Of a stretch of 31,241 nt of DNA, positions 1 to 8,154 are shown piece by piece. Position numbers and translations under genes: made by a program. A model generated the notes under the pieces. It saw only the letters and a list, made by a program, of their open reading frames with translations. It did not search any database and was not told where the DNA came from. The stretch is taken from assembly GCA_023391155.1 (NCBI GenBank), contig JAEWBM010000035.1:1-31241 (forward strand). The letters run 5' to 3'. The DNA is from Acidobacteriota bacterium. Lineage in GTDB: Bacteria; Acidobacteriota; Blastocatellia; Pyrinomonadales; Pyrinomonadaceae. Position 1 is the stretch's first letter. Each line of letters starts with the position of its first letter.

Positions 1-2718
1 CTGAGGGATCCGGAGTGGGCGGTTCAGAATGAGCCAGGCGGGCGAGACCGGCTGGTGAGGGCTCTTGCGGATTATAAGATCCCGGAAGCGGAGCCGGGGC
101 TGATCGCGATGCTGGATGAGCGGGAGACGCGAGAGGTGCCGGTGTATGACGGGCCGAGAGATCTGGCGAACGCTGCGGCCTATGCGGCGAATGCCGCGGC
201 GAATGCCGCGAATAGAGCTGCATCAAATAGCGCGACGGCGTGGACCACGAATTCGAACGCGGTGCGCACACGAAGTGAGGAATATTACCCGTATCGGTCA
301 TCGGCGATCATGGCGTTGGCAAAGCAGGCGGACTCGCGGGCGGTGCCTGCGTTGAGGCGGATGTTGGCGGTGACGGAGGACTATCAGAGGATCGGGGTGG
401 TCAATGCCCTGCTCGCGTCGGGTGGTTTTTCGACTGAAGAGAAGGTCAATGCGCTGGTGTTGAGCGCACGCGTTTTCGGGACGATGCAAAGCGCATTACA
501 GAAGGAATTGGGCTCGCTCGGGGCGATATCTACGGAAAACGTAGGGAGTTCGAGACTTCGCGCGATAGTGCAGGCTGCGGTGGAGGAATCTTTCGGTGAG
601 GATTTTGCAAATTCGCGGATGACGCTCGAGGGGATGTTGGGAGCGGCGGTCGCCCAAGATAAGAGCCCGAACGAGGAGCTGGTGCACGCTGTGATGGACC
701 GGATAGAGCGGCTTGAGCGGAGTGAGCCGGCGACTGTGTTGGGGCTAAGGACCTTGGCCGCCAACTGGACGGGGCCGGCTGTTAACACGATGCGGCTGAG
801 GGAGCTGAGACGCGGGAAATCGGATGTGCAGGCGGTGGTTTTGATGCTTGCGGACAGGAAGCGGCTTCGCGAGACGCAGATGAACAACGTGCTTGATGTC
901 GCAGGGGGGCCGAGATGGGCTGCGGCGGTCGGGGCGTGCATTTTGGAAGACCGGATGCTGATGGAGCAGATGTTGGACGCGGGCGGCGAGGGAGCCGCGG
1001 GGGTGCTGGCGTGTGCGAGGCTGATAAGGGCACCGCTCGATATTGGCAAAGTGACGGCGGTGATGAACGGGACGGACCCGAGAGCGAGCAAGGCCGCGGA
1101 ATATTACCTGGAGAGTGAGGATTCGAGCGAGGCGAGGGCGGTGCTGCTGGCGAGGTACCCGGGGCAGGCGAGGATACTGGGGGCGACGACGCATTTTGGT
1201 GATCGGCTGGTGATGGCCGAGGGGCTCGGTGCCCTGTTTGCGAGCGTAAGTGGCGGAAAGCAGGACACGGGCTATGGAGCGATGTACGGAATGCTTGGGG
1301 GCCAGGAGTTTAAGGCGGCGGACAAGCGGCTGCAGGAAGAGGTGCTGAAGGATGCAGCACTGTTGGGGCTTTATGCATATCAGAACTATAAGGTGCGGAT
1401 ATACCCGAACCGGGTGATGTTTGCGGTTGAGGAGGACGATAAGAGATATCGGGAGAGGCCGATGACGGCGGAGGAATTTAAGTATCTGCGGGACCATCTG
1501 ACAAAGAGCGAGGCACAGGACCTGAAGCCGTTCGTGAGCAGCTGCGAGTCGTGCGAAACACGGCAATTGATAATGCTGGGGAAAGCCGGAGGGCGGCGGG
1601 TGTTCATGAGATCGGAGCGGACGCCGGAATTCTTTTCGGTGCTGGATGGATATTTTGAGGCGTTGGAGGAGGAGCCCGGGCGGCTGCGGTATTCGGCGGA
1701 AAAGGAGATCGCGGGGCTCGAGGTGGAGATCGCGGACGAGAATCTTGCCGCGGAGGCGGTGTGGAAAGAGGGCGGAGACCTAAGGGTGCTGTTTAGAGAC
1801 AGGGCAGCGCGGAAGAAGGTCGAGGAGGAGCTCCATGCGTTTCAGGAGAGGATATATGGCGAGGAGGAGGACGGGCCGGAAGCGACGTGGGAGCAGCTTG
1901 AGGCGCTGAGCAGGTCGAAATTGTACGACGGGTACGCGTGGTGGTCGGTGCCGGACGAGGGGGCCCCGAGGGTGACGACGGCTCCGGAGGGGATCGAGTT
2001 TCCGCCGGTGAGAGACGGCCTTGCGGTGGAGCGAGAAGCGGGGGCGTGGAAACTGACCGCGACTGGAGTTGAATTGAGGGAGGACAACGGAACGCTGTAT
2101 TCCGTGGCGAACGGGCAGATAAAACAGTTGGCGGATGGGATTTTTGGCGAGCTGCATCTGAGCAAGGACGGCAGGTGGGCGGCGGGATGGCGGTCGCTTG
2201 AGAGTAGGCTGAAAATTGTGAGGATCGAAACGGCGACCGGGCGGACGGTTGAGGTTGGAGACGATGATACGCCGCTATCGGTTTTGGGGTATAGCAAGGA
2301 TCTGGACCGGTTTGTGCTGATGGTGGGGGGCGATGAGGAACACGAAGGTCATCACTATTCAGGGGGGGAGTTCCGGGAGGCGAAGGACCATGCGGGGCGG
2401 CGCTTTATGCTGCTGCATCCGGTGACGGGCGAGCTGAGGGAGGCTCCGGGTGAGGTGAGGCCGATAGTGCAGCAGACGTATCGGCCGCTGCAGGCGACCG
2501 GGAAAACGGGGGAATATTGGGCGGCGCTGCCGGACGGTGAGAAGGATGAGACGGTGGTGGGAGTTTATGACGCGAGGTTTATGAACTTTAAACCGGTGAC
2601 GCGTGTGCCGAAGATGATATTCGACAGCATGGATATGTGGGTGGACGCCGCGGGCGGGCGGATCTACTTTTTGTATAAGGGGCATGTGTTGAGTGTGGCG
2701 ATGGGAATGGATAATTGA
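1..2718 (+). CDS. Large HEAT-like repeat / propeller-like protein, 5' truncated by window
   Basis: The frame is open to the first base of the window. The GTG at 55 is probably internal, because the preceding in-frame codons read like the same protein (LRDPEWAVQNEP). At least 905 residues are visible. The N-terminal part has short helical repeats resembling HEAT/PBS units, such as SSAIMALAKQADSRAVPALR near residue 100, interrupted by an Ala/Asn-rich low-complexity tract (positions ~166-225). The middle is acidic and charged, with no recognised domain. The last ~250 residues alternate short strands and turns (for example LSKDGRWAAGW) and could be a partial beta-propeller. No catalytic motif is recognised. 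The gene ends with TGA at 2716-2718 and is followed by a hairpin at 2865. HEAT and propeller assignments are inference from sequence pattern only; the function is unknown. Confidence 0.75.
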   Translation: MRDPEWAVQNEPGGRDRLVRALADYKIPEAEPGLIAMLDERETREVPVYDGPRDLANAAAYAANAAANAANRAASNSATAWTTNSNAVRTRSEEYYPYRSSAIMALAKQADSRAVPALRRMLAVTEDYQRIGVVNALLASGGFSTEEKVNALVLSARVFGTMQSALQKELGSLGAISTENVGSSRLRAIVQAAVEESFGEDFANSRMTLEGMLGAAVAQDKSPNEELVHAVMDRIERLERSEPATVLGLRTLAANWTGPAVNTMRLRELRRGKSDVQAVVLMLADRKRLRETQMNNVLDVAGGPRWAAAVGACILEDRMLMEQMLDAGGEGAAGVLACARLIRAPLDIGKVTAVMNGTDPRASKAAEYYLESEDSSEARAVLLARYPGQARILGATTHFGDRLVMAEGLGALFASVSGGKQDTGYGAMYGMLGGQEFKAADKRLQEEVLKDAALLGLYAYQNYKVRIYPNRVMFAVEEDDKRYRERPMTAEEFKYLRDHLTKSEAQDLKPFVSSCESCETRQLIMLGKAGGRRVFMRSERTPEFFSVLDGYFEALEEEPGRLRYSAEKEIAGLEVEIADENLAAEAVWKEGGDLRVLFRDRAARKKVEEELHAFQERIYGEEEDGPEATWEQLEALSRSKLYDGYAWWSVPDEGAPRVTTAPEGIEFPPVRDGLAVEREAGAWKLTATGVELREDNGTLYSVANGQIKQLADGIFGELHLSKDGRWAAGWRSLESRLKIVRIETATGRTVEVGDDDTPLSVLGYSKDLDRFVLMVGGDEEHEGHHYSGGEFREAKDHAGRRFMLLHPVTGELREAPGEVRPIVQQTYRPLQATGKTGEYWAALPDGEKDETVVGVYDARFMNFKPVTRVPKMIFDSMDMWVDAAGGRIYFLYKGHVLSVAMGMDN

Positions 2719-2789
2719 TGATGGAGAACGGATAATCAGCGGAATAAGAAAGGGGGGCTCGCGTGTGTTGTGTACGAACTATTTTCAAT

Positions 2790-2824
2790 ACAGTTGCCAG
2801 TTTTCAGTTTCGAGTTTCCAGTTT
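2790..2824. repeat. Heptanucleotide tandem repeat, family 1 (NNAGTTT)
   Basis: Five heptamers sit in strict 7-bp register: ACAGTTG, CCAGTTT, TCAGTTT, CGAGTTT, CCAGTTT. The tract is intergenic. Confidence 0.7.
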
Positions 2825-2827
2825 AAT

Positions 2828-2855
2828 AGATTTCAAATTTGAGATTTGAGATCTG
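2828..2855. repeat. Heptanucleotide tandem repeat, family 2 (AGATTTG)
   Basis: Four heptamers are in register: AGATTTC, AAATTTG, AGATTTG, AGATCTG. The tract starts 3 bp after family 1 ends but has a different unit. Confidence 0.7.
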
Positions 2856-2864
2856 AAAAATGCG

Positions 2865-2894
2865 AAAAAGGCCGTGAGAGATTGCGGGCTTTTT
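2865..2894 (+). terminator. Possible Rho-independent terminator of the upstream gene
   Basis: An A5-G arm at 2865-2870 pairs with C-T5 at 2889-2894. After one G-G mismatch, CCG pairs with CGG, and the loop is about 10 nt. The stem is followed by GGGTTTT. It is weak because of the internal mismatch and because it lies ~150 bp from the stop codon. Confidence 0.4.
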
Positions 2895-2906
2895 GGGTTT
2901 TCGTCC

Positions 2907-2941
2907 AGCTGTCAGCTGTGAGCTTAGAGCTTCCAGCTTTT
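2907..2941. repeat. Heptanucleotide tandem repeat, family 3 (AGCTNNN)
   Basis: Five heptamers are in register: AGCTGTC, AGCTGTG, AGCTTAG, AGCTTCC, AGCTTTT. This is the third distinct heptamer family within 150 bp. Confidence 0.7.
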
Positions 2942-3000
2942 TCGATATAGGAGCGTAGAAGAATTCACGCAGGGAGCAAAGACGCAGAGAAGTGGTTACC

Positions 3001-3023
3001 CGCAGAGGCGCAGAGGCGCAGAG
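3001..3023. repeat. 8-bp tandem repeat CGCAGAGG
   Basis: Three units of CGCAGAG(G/A) lie in an 8-bp register. They are preceded by diverged relatives at ~2967-2990 (ACGCAGG, GACGCAG) and followed by a GA-rich tail. Together with the three heptamer tracts and the two hairpins, this fills the 370-bp gap between the two convergent genes. No gene is seen in the gap. Confidence 0.6.
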
Positions 3024-3044
3024 ACCGAGAGAGAGATCAATGAG

Positions 3045-3070
3045 AAAGGCCGCCCGGGGAGGCGGCCTTT
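3045..3070 (-). terminator. Hairpin terminator of the M16 protease gene
   Basis: A perfect 10-bp stem, AAAGGCCGCC (3045-3054) and GGCGGCCTTT (3061-3070), has a 6-nt loop and lies 18 bp beyond the minus-strand stop codon. The T-run is short (TTTCTC), so termination may be modest. It may also stop readthrough from the convergent gene. Confidence 0.65.
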
Positions 3071-3088
3071 GGTGTGTTTATAGAAGGT

Positions 3089-5869
3089 TTAGCGGGAGAC
3101 GGGGCGGCCTTCGACGTCGAGGATGATGATGTCGCCGAGGTTGAGCTCGCGGATGCCGGCCTCGATCTTGGAGAGATCACCGACGAGCAGCAGCGAGCTT
3201 TTGGCCGGCGCGGCGTATTTGGCGGCGATGGCGTTGACCGTGCTGAGCCCGAGCTTGTTAAGTTCCTCGGGTTCGGCCTGGAGCGTGGACATCGGGAGGC
3301 CGGCGATCCAGAGGTCGGCGATCTGCTGGCCGATGCGCTGGTAGCCCTCGAACTGCTGGGCGTAGCCGCGGGTCCGGGCGAGGCGGGCCTTGGAGAACTC
3401 TTCGGCGGAGATCGGTTTTTCACCGGCGATGTTGCGAAGTTCCTTCATGAATTCGACGACGGATTCCTTGGTCTTGTCGGTCTGGACGCCGCCGCTGGCG
3501 ATCCAAGTTCCGGCAGCGGAGAGGTGCTGCGGGAAGGCGAAGACGCCGTAGGAATAGCCCTTGTCCTCGCGGAGATTGAGGTTGAGGCGGGTGCCGAAGC
3601 CGCCGCCGTAAACCGCGTTGGCGAGGGAGAGTGCGTAGTAGTCGGGCGATTTGCGCTCGGGGGCGGTCAGGATGTGAGCGACGACGGTCTGAGCGGCGCC
3701 GGGGCGATCGACAAGGTAAACCTTACCGGGCTCGAAGCCTTGCGTCGCGGGCACATTTATCGCGGGAGCGGGACCGCCGGACCACGGGCCGAAGTGGGTG
3801 CGTGCCGCGGCGACGGCCTGGTCGAGCGTGACATCGCCAATGAAGACGAGGGCGGTGCTGCCGGGACGCCAGCGTTCGGCGTGGAACTTGATGAGATCGT
3901 CCCGAGTTATGGCCGAAACGGTTGCGGGAAGGCCGCCGAGCGGGCGGCCGTAAACGTGGTCGCGGCCGAAGGCGATCATCGCACCGACGCGGTTGGCGAC
4001 GGCGTTGGGGTTGTTTTCAGCCTGCTTGAGGCCGTCGAGCGTGAGCTGCTTTTCTTTTTCAAACTCATCGGCCGGGAACGAGGGGTTCATGGCGACATCG
4101 GCCATGATCTCCATTGCGGGGCTGAGGTCGCGAGAGAGGACCTCCGTGCCGAGGGTGGCCTGTTCGCGGGAGGCCATGCCGCTGATATTGCTGCCGAAGC
4201 TGCCGAACGCCTCGTCGATCTCAATGGCCGAGCGGGTTTCGGTGCCGCGGCGGAGCATGCGGGCGGTCATTGCGGCGACGCCCGCCTTCCCTGCCGGATC
4301 GGCGACGGCGCCGGCACGGGTGGAGATGCCGACCAGGACCTTGGGCAGTTCAGGCTTTTCGACGACGAAGATCTCCATGCCGTTGTCGAGCTTGGCGGTC
4401 TTGACCTCGGGGGCCCGGAAAGGCCGCTCGGCACCGAGAGGCGGCTCGACCGTACGGTCGAGGGCGACATCGGAGGCGCGGCTGGACTGTTCGGGGCGGA
4501 AGCGGACGAGGACGCGTTTGTCGGTGTTGAGATACTGATTTACGGCGTTGCGGAGGCTTTCGCGGGTGACGGCGCGGTGGCGGGCGACGTCCTCTTCGAA
4601 TTTGCCGGGATCGCCGAGGAATGTGTTGTATTGGTTGAGCACGTCGGATTTACCGCCGAAGCCACCGATGCCTTCAAGGCCGGAGACGAACTGATATTCC
4701 CAACGGGTCTTGGCACGGTCGAGTTCGTCGGCGGTGGGGCCCTCCTTGGCGAGGCGGGCTATCTCATCTGTGACGGCCTTTTCAAGGTCTTCGAGTTTGA
4801 CGCCGGGACGAGCGGTCGCCCACAGGGCGAAAGCACCAGTCAGGGGCTGGCCGCTCTGAAAGGCGGCGACGTTTGACGCGAGCTGTTTATCGTAAACGAG
4901 CGAACGCTGGAGCCGGGACGAAAGGCCGGTGGTCAGGATCGTGGCGGCGAGTTCGAGTTCGGCATCGCCGGGCTTGAAGTATCCGGGCGAATGGAAGCCG
5001 AAGTAGGTGCGCTCCTGGGGTACGCGGTCGCTGACCTCGACGATCTTTTGGGTCTGGAGCTGCATTTGCGCCTGGACGGGGCGATCGAGTGCGGGGCCGG
5101 GCGGAATGGTGCCGAAATATTTTTCGATGAGGCGCTTTGCCTCGGCCGGGTCGAAATCGCCGGCGATGGTCAATGACAAGTTGTTGGGCGTGTAATAGCG
5201 TCGGAAGAAGTCGCGTACGTCGTCGAGGTTGGAGGCCGCGAGGTCTTCGTGTTCGCCGATGACATCGGTGTGGTACGGATGTCCGACCGGGAACATATTC
5301 TGCGTCATCAATTTATACCAACGGCCGTAGGGCTGATTTTCGAGGCCCTGGCGACGTTCGTTGCGGACGACCATGATCTGGTTGTCGAGTGCCTCCTGGG
5401 TAAGGGCCTCGGGAAGGGTCGCGAGGCGATCGGCCTCGATCCAGAGAAGGTTTTCGAGATTGCCGGAGGGGACGGTCGCAAAGTAGTTGGTGCGGTCCTG
5501 GTTGGTGGTGCCGTTGACGCCGCCCTCGAGCAGGTTGGCTCCGGCGGCCTCGACGTATTCGAAATATTCCTTGTTGGCGTTCTTTGAGCCCTGGAACATC
5601 ATGTGTTCGAAGAGGTGGGCGAAACCGCTGCGGCCGGGGCGTTCGTTTGCCGAGCCGACGTAGAACCACTGATTGACGTGGACGACGGGCAGCTTGCGGT
5701 CGACGTGGAGGATGACCTGAAGGCCGTTGGGCAAGGTGTATTTTTCAAACTCGATCTTGGGCACGGCGCTGGGCGCGGTCTGCGCCGGCGTTCGCAATGC
5801 CGCGACGGGGCCGATAATAAAGGCGAATAGGACGAAAAACGAGACGGATCGTTTTGCGAGATCGATCAT
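3089..5869 (-). CDS. Secreted M16 family zinc metallopeptidase, two-domain (pitrilysin/PqqL-like)
   Basis: The 926-aa protein starts with a signal peptide (about residues 7-25, FFVLFAFIIGPVAA). The first M16 domain (~35-270) carries the inverted zinc motif HLFEH at 85-89 and a likely third ligand, Glu171, in VVRNERR. The second M16 half (~470-926) lacks HxxEH; the equivalent position reads GVAAMTARML, so it is the non-catalytic partner. It keeps the substrate-binding type motif REDKGYSYG. An active plus an inactive M16 unit in one chain, closing as a clamshell over peptides, is known for the family. The predicted location is the periplasm or outside the cell, degrading peptides. The ATG is fixed by a good AAGGAG ribosome site. 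The gene is monocistronic by context, divergent from the acetyltransferase. Confidence 0.93.
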   Translation of the reverse strand: MIDLAKRSVSFFVLFAFIIGPVAALRTPAQTAPSAVPKIEFEKYTLPNGLQVILHVDRKLPVVHVNQWFYVGSANERPGRSGFAHLFEHMMFQGSKNANKEYFEYVEAAGANLLEGGVNGTTNQDRTNYFATVPSGNLENLLWIEADRLATLPEALTQEALDNQIMVVRNERRQGLENQPYGRWYKLMTQNMFPVGHPYHTDVIGEHEDLAASNLDDVRDFFRRYYTPNNLSLTIAGDFDPAEAKRLIEKYFGTIPPGPALDRPVQAQMQLQTQKIVEVSDRVPQERTYFGFHSPGYFKPGDAELELAATILTTGLSSRLQRSLVYDKQLASNVAAFQSGQPLTGAFALWATARPGVKLEDLEKAVTDEIARLAKEGPTADELDRAKTRWEYQFVSGLEGIGGFGGKSDVLNQYNTFLGDPGKFEEDVARHRAVTRESLRNAVNQYLNTDKRVLVRFRPEQSSRASDVALDRTVEPPLGAERPFRAPEVKTAKLDNGMEIFVVEKPELPKVLVGISTRAGAVADPAGKAGVAAMTARMLRRGTETRSAIEIDEAFGSFGSNISGMASREQATLGTEVLSRDLSPAMEIMADVAMNPSFPADEFEKEKQLTLDGLKQAENNPNAVANRVGAMIAFGRDHVYGRPLGGLPATVSAITRDDLIKFHAERWRPGSTALVFIGDVTLDQAVAAARTHFGPWSGGPAPAINVPATQGFEPGKVYLVDRPGAAQTVVAHILTAPERKSPDYYALSLANAVYGGGFGTRLNLNLREDKGYSYGVFAFPQHLSAAGTWIASGGVQTDKTKESVVEFMKELRNIAGEKPISAEEFSKARLARTRGYAQQFEGYQRIGQQIADLWIAGLPMSTLQAEPEELNKLGLSTVNAIAAKYAAPAKSSLLLVGDLSKIEAGIRELNLGDIIILDVEGRPVSR

Positions 5870-5877
5870 TTCTTGAG

Positions 5878-5883
5878 CTCCTT
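5878..5883 (-). promoter_or_regulatory. Ribosome binding site of M16 gene
   Basis: AAGGAG on the minus strand ends 8 nt before the ATG, supporting the start at 5869. Confidence 0.7.
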
Positions 5884-5995
5884 AAGAAAATCAATTTTGT
5901 GATAATTTGATGATACTACTAGGGTCAATACGGCGGGCGGGGGCGGATTGTTTCGTGGAAATGGGCCGATGATGACTATGGCGGGTGAATTTGAG

Positions 5996-6505
5996 ATGGA
6001 GATCAGGCGGGCAGAGGCGGGGGATGCGCGGCTGTTGGCGGCACTCGGGACGGTGACGTTCTATGAGGCGTATTTTGAGCAGGACACGCCGGCGGACATG
6101 GCGAATTACTTGGCCGAGGCATTTTCAGAGGCCAGGATGGCGGAGGAACTGGCGGACCCGGCGAGCACGTTTTTTATCGCCTTGACGGACGGGCACGCGG
6201 TCGCGTATGCGAAGCTGCTGCGTGGAGAGGCGGCGGACGGTGTGGGCGGTGAGAGGCCGGTCGAGCTAAAGCGGATCTACCTGGTAGAGCGGGTGTGGGG
6301 GACCGGGGCGGGGACGCAGCTATTGGAACATTGCATGGCCGCGGCCAGGGACGCGGGCCATGACACGATATGGCTGGGTGTGTGGGAAGAAAACGCGAGG
6401 GCCATCGGGTTTTATCGGAAGCACGGTTTCGAGCGCGTGGGGACGATCGAGTTTCCGTATGGGAACACGGTCGGGGTGAACCAGGTGCTGGAGCGGAGGC
6501 TCTAG
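5996..6505 (+). CDS. GNAT family N-acetyltransferase
   Basis: This is a cytoplasmic acetyl-CoA-dependent N-acetyltransferase, substrate unknown. The acetyl-CoA pyrophosphate-binding motif A is RVWGTGAG (residues 99-106 from this start), preceded by the strand VELKRIYL. Motif B follows as WEENARAIGFYRKHGF (130-145), the usual C-terminal signature. The total of 169 aa is normal for GNAT. I chose the ATG at 5996 because MEIRRAEAGDA is a typical GNAT beginning and GGGTGA lies 7 nt upstream. ATGs at 5969/5972/5978 or the TTG at 5948 would add up to 16 residues. The gene is divergent from the M16 protease gene; no functional link is evident. Confidence 0.88.
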   Translation: MEIRRAEAGDARLLAALGTVTFYEAYFEQDTPADMANYLAEAFSEARMAEELADPASTFFIALTDGHAVAYAKLLRGEAADGVGGERPVELKRIYLVERVWGTGAGTQLLEHCMAAARDAGHDTIWLGVWEENARAIGFYRKHGFERVGTIEFPYGNTVGVNQVLERRL

Positions 6506-6517
6506 GTGGGGGGCTCG

Positions 6518-6562
6518 GGGTTCACTGCGGTTCAGGATCAAACTTACGATTCGAATCGATAA
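6518..6562 (+). pseudogene. RHS protein tail fragment 1 (truncated remnant)
   Basis: Fourteen codons, GFTAVQDQTYDSNR, end in TAA. The YD-type string TYDS-NR is characteristic of RHS repeats. The fragment has no start of its own and follows the acetyltransferase stop by 12 bp. It is nearly identical to the end of the longer RHS fragment at 7789-8028 and forms the left end of a duplicated unit. Confidence 0.6.
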
Positions 6563-6567
6563 GATCG

Positions 6568-6598
6568 TTGCCGCGGGGCGAAAGGTGAATGTTATATT
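6568..6598 (+). promoter_or_regulatory. Possible promoter in leader copy A
   Basis: TTGCCG (6568-6573), a 19-bp spacer, then TATATT (6593-6598). It is weaker than the equivalent site in copy B. The position is conserved between the two leaders. Confidence 0.3.
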
Positions 6599-6658
6599 GG
6601 AACGGAGCCGCGAGGGATTTGGCCAGAATTGCAGTAATGCAGGCGTAACCCTGATTTC

Positions 6659-7696
6659 ATGGGATATTTATCAAAATCGAAAAGTCTTCTCGCTCTATTG
6701 ATCGGTACCCTCGTAGTGATATTCCTTTCTCAGCATTCGGCCGGATTGCCAGAATGGAGAAAGTTGACGGGGATTGAGATCACCGACCTTGAAGAAGACG
6801 ACCATCCCGACCAATTACCGTATTCCGATGTGATCTTTTTCGATACGAATCGTGGAGTAACGATTACGGCAGGCTCCATTCTCCGGTCGGAGGACGGAGG
6901 ACGGTCGTGGAGCCTTGTCGCCACGAGGGGTTATCTATTCTATGCACTAATCTTATGGAGGGGGCAGCCGTATATTGCAGGGAAAGATGACAAAGATAGC
7001 CCAGTTATTTTGACATCGAATGATTACGGGGAAAGCTGGAACGAAATAGAAATAGCTGACGTGAGTCAACCGAATACTGGGAAAAAATTCTCCGCTTTCT
7101 ACGATATTTGCTTTGATTCGGATCTTCGCGGGTGGATAGTAGGAACACACGGTGCCATAGAATTTAGCTTTGATAACGAACGGCCTGAACTTGAAAGCGT
7201 ATTCGGTACAGAGGGTCCGCTGTATAACGTTTCATGTTCTGGGAATGGGACTGCCTGGGCTAACAGCACGACGACCTTGTTTCGCTATCGTGACGTTTGG
7301 GAAGTTGTTGAACTGGATATCCCGGGTAGTGGGTTTACAGAGTTGTCAAAGGTTGCTTCCAATGATGCCGGCGTCTGGGTGTTCGGAAGCCACAGATCAT
7401 CAGAAAATGAATTCATTGATAACATCGTTCTCCGGAGTCTAGATGACGGTATCAGTTGGGCGAATCTTAGCTCTCAAATTGACCGCCCGGTAAAAGATAT
7501 TTACATCCGGGATCGAACCGGTTGGCTAGTTGGATCAGAGGGAAGTATTTACTACACCCGAAACATGGGTGAAAGTTGGCAGAAGATGCCAAGTCCGACT
7601 AAAAATACTCTATACAGTGTCTTTTTTCTCGACCAGAAATTCGGTTGGATCAGTGGGGCCAATATGACTATTCTCCACTCTGGCAATGGGAACTGA
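6659..7696 (+). CDS. Exported Ycf48-like / BNR Asp-box beta-propeller protein
   Basis: The 345-aa protein has an N-terminal membrane or signal segment (LLALLIGTLVVIFL, residues ~10-24). Four Asp-box-like turns follow: SEDGGRSW near 77, SNDYGESW near 120, SLDDGISW near 260 and TRNMGESW near 300. Spaced phrases such as RGWIVG, TGWLVG and FGWISG give the pattern of Ycf48/photosystem-II-stability-factor-like propellers, a broad family that in non-phototrophs has no single known function. No glycosidase catalytic residues are assigned. There is no clear Shine-Dalgarno sequence, so the ATG directly abutting the leader repeat is provisional. Base composition looks more AT-rich than the flanking genes. 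Sitting between two RHS remnants behind the duplicated leader, it may be transferred cargo or an orphan immunity-type gene; that is inference. Confidence 0.8.
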   Translation: MGYLSKSKSLLALLIGTLVVIFLSQHSAGLPEWRKLTGIEITDLEEDDHPDQLPYSDVIFFDTNRGVTITAGSILRSEDGGRSWSLVATRGYLFYALILWRGQPYIAGKDDKDSPVILTSNDYGESWNEIEIADVSQPNTGKKFSAFYDICFDSDLRGWIVGTHGAIEFSFDNERPELESVFGTEGPLYNVSCSGNGTAWANSTTTLFRYRDVWEVVELDIPGSGFTELSKVASNDAGVWVFGSHRSSENEFIDNIVLRSLDDGISWANLSSQIDRPVKDIYIRDRTGWLVGSEGSIYYTRNMGESWQKMPSPTKNTLYSVFFLDQKFGWISGANMTILHSGNGN

Positions 7697-7788
7697 TCAA
7701 TAAAGTAAAATGCCGAAGCTTTACGCGGCCGAAGGTCTCGCATTAACATGCGCGCCCCTGTTGGAACTCCGCGGTGCTGTATACATGA

Positions 7789-8028
7789 ATGCAGTTTGGC
7801 AACGGCCGTTGGGAATCGACCGGGTTCAACTTCCGGCTCCAGCCCACACAGATCGCCCTAGGCGTGACGCCCGGTGCGACGAACCTGTTAAAGCTTGATT
7901 ACGAATACGGAGCGACGGCCGCGGTCAATAACGGCAACGTGACAAAGCAGACGATCACCTTCCCGACCGTCGGCCAGACGCCCGGGTTCACGGCGGTTAA
8001 GGATCAAACTTACGATTCGAATCGATAA
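7789..8028 (+). pseudogene. RHS repeat protein fragment 2
   Basis: Codons read MQFGNGRWESTGFNFRLQPT, then LLKLDYEYG, NNGNV and TYDSNR, ending at TAA. The GNGRWES...RLQPTQI...LDYEYG...NNGNV order is what I associate with acidobacterial RHS/YD-repeat proteins. RHS proteins are normally over 1000 aa, forming a shell that encloses a C-terminal toxin. This piece has ~79 residues and no ribosome site, and the frame upstream appears shifted (codons around 7755-7788 look RHS-like only in another frame). It is therefore a remnant and not a small gene. Confidence 0.75.
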
Positions 8029-8122
8029 GTTCGTTGTCACGAGGCGAAATTGAATGTTATATAGGAACGGACCCGCGAGAGATTCGGCAGGAATTGCAAT
8101 GATGCAGGTCTGACCCTGATTT
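7984..8122 (+). repeat. RHS-tail/leader repeat unit, copy B
   Basis: Second copy of the 6518-6657 unit. It begins inside RHS fragment 2 (GFTAVKDQTYDSNR) and continues through the stop into the same non-coding leader. It ends 32 bp before the ATG of the next small gene. Confidence 0.75.
8034..8063 (+). promoter_or_regulatory. Possible promoter in leader copy B
   Basis: TTGTCA (8034-8039), an 18-bp spacer, then TATATA (8058-8063). It lies about 90 bp upstream of the next start codon. Confidence 0.4.
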
Positions 8123-8154
8123 TCTAAAATTCTTCAGTAGTTGAGGACTGGGAA

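Larger units (their letters stand above)
6518..6657 (+). repeat. RHS-tail/leader repeat unit, copy A
   Basis: This ~140-bp unit is repeated at 7984-8122, by eye at about 80-85% identity. It holds the RHS tail codons, the TAA, then a non-coding leader with the landmarks GAATGTTATAT, GGAACGG and AATTGCA, ending in ACCCTGATTT. Copy A ends one base before the ATG of the next gene. Confidence 0.75.

Noticed and set aside
2790..2941. Possible CRISPR or iteron origin in the repeat-rich gap
   Set aside because: Units are 7 bp without spacers, and there is no rep gene or DnaA-box cluster nearby.
3074..4876. 600-codon plus-strand open frame antisense to the M16 protease gene
   Set aside because: It is the complement of a clear M16 gene in high-GC DNA. 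Its translation is Gly/Ala/Asp/Glu-rich low-complexity sequence with no domain or ribosome site.
7170..7442. 90-codon frame inside the Ycf48-like gene
   Set aside because: Overlaps in another frame with a gene that has a signal segment and four Asp-boxes; the translation shows no family features.
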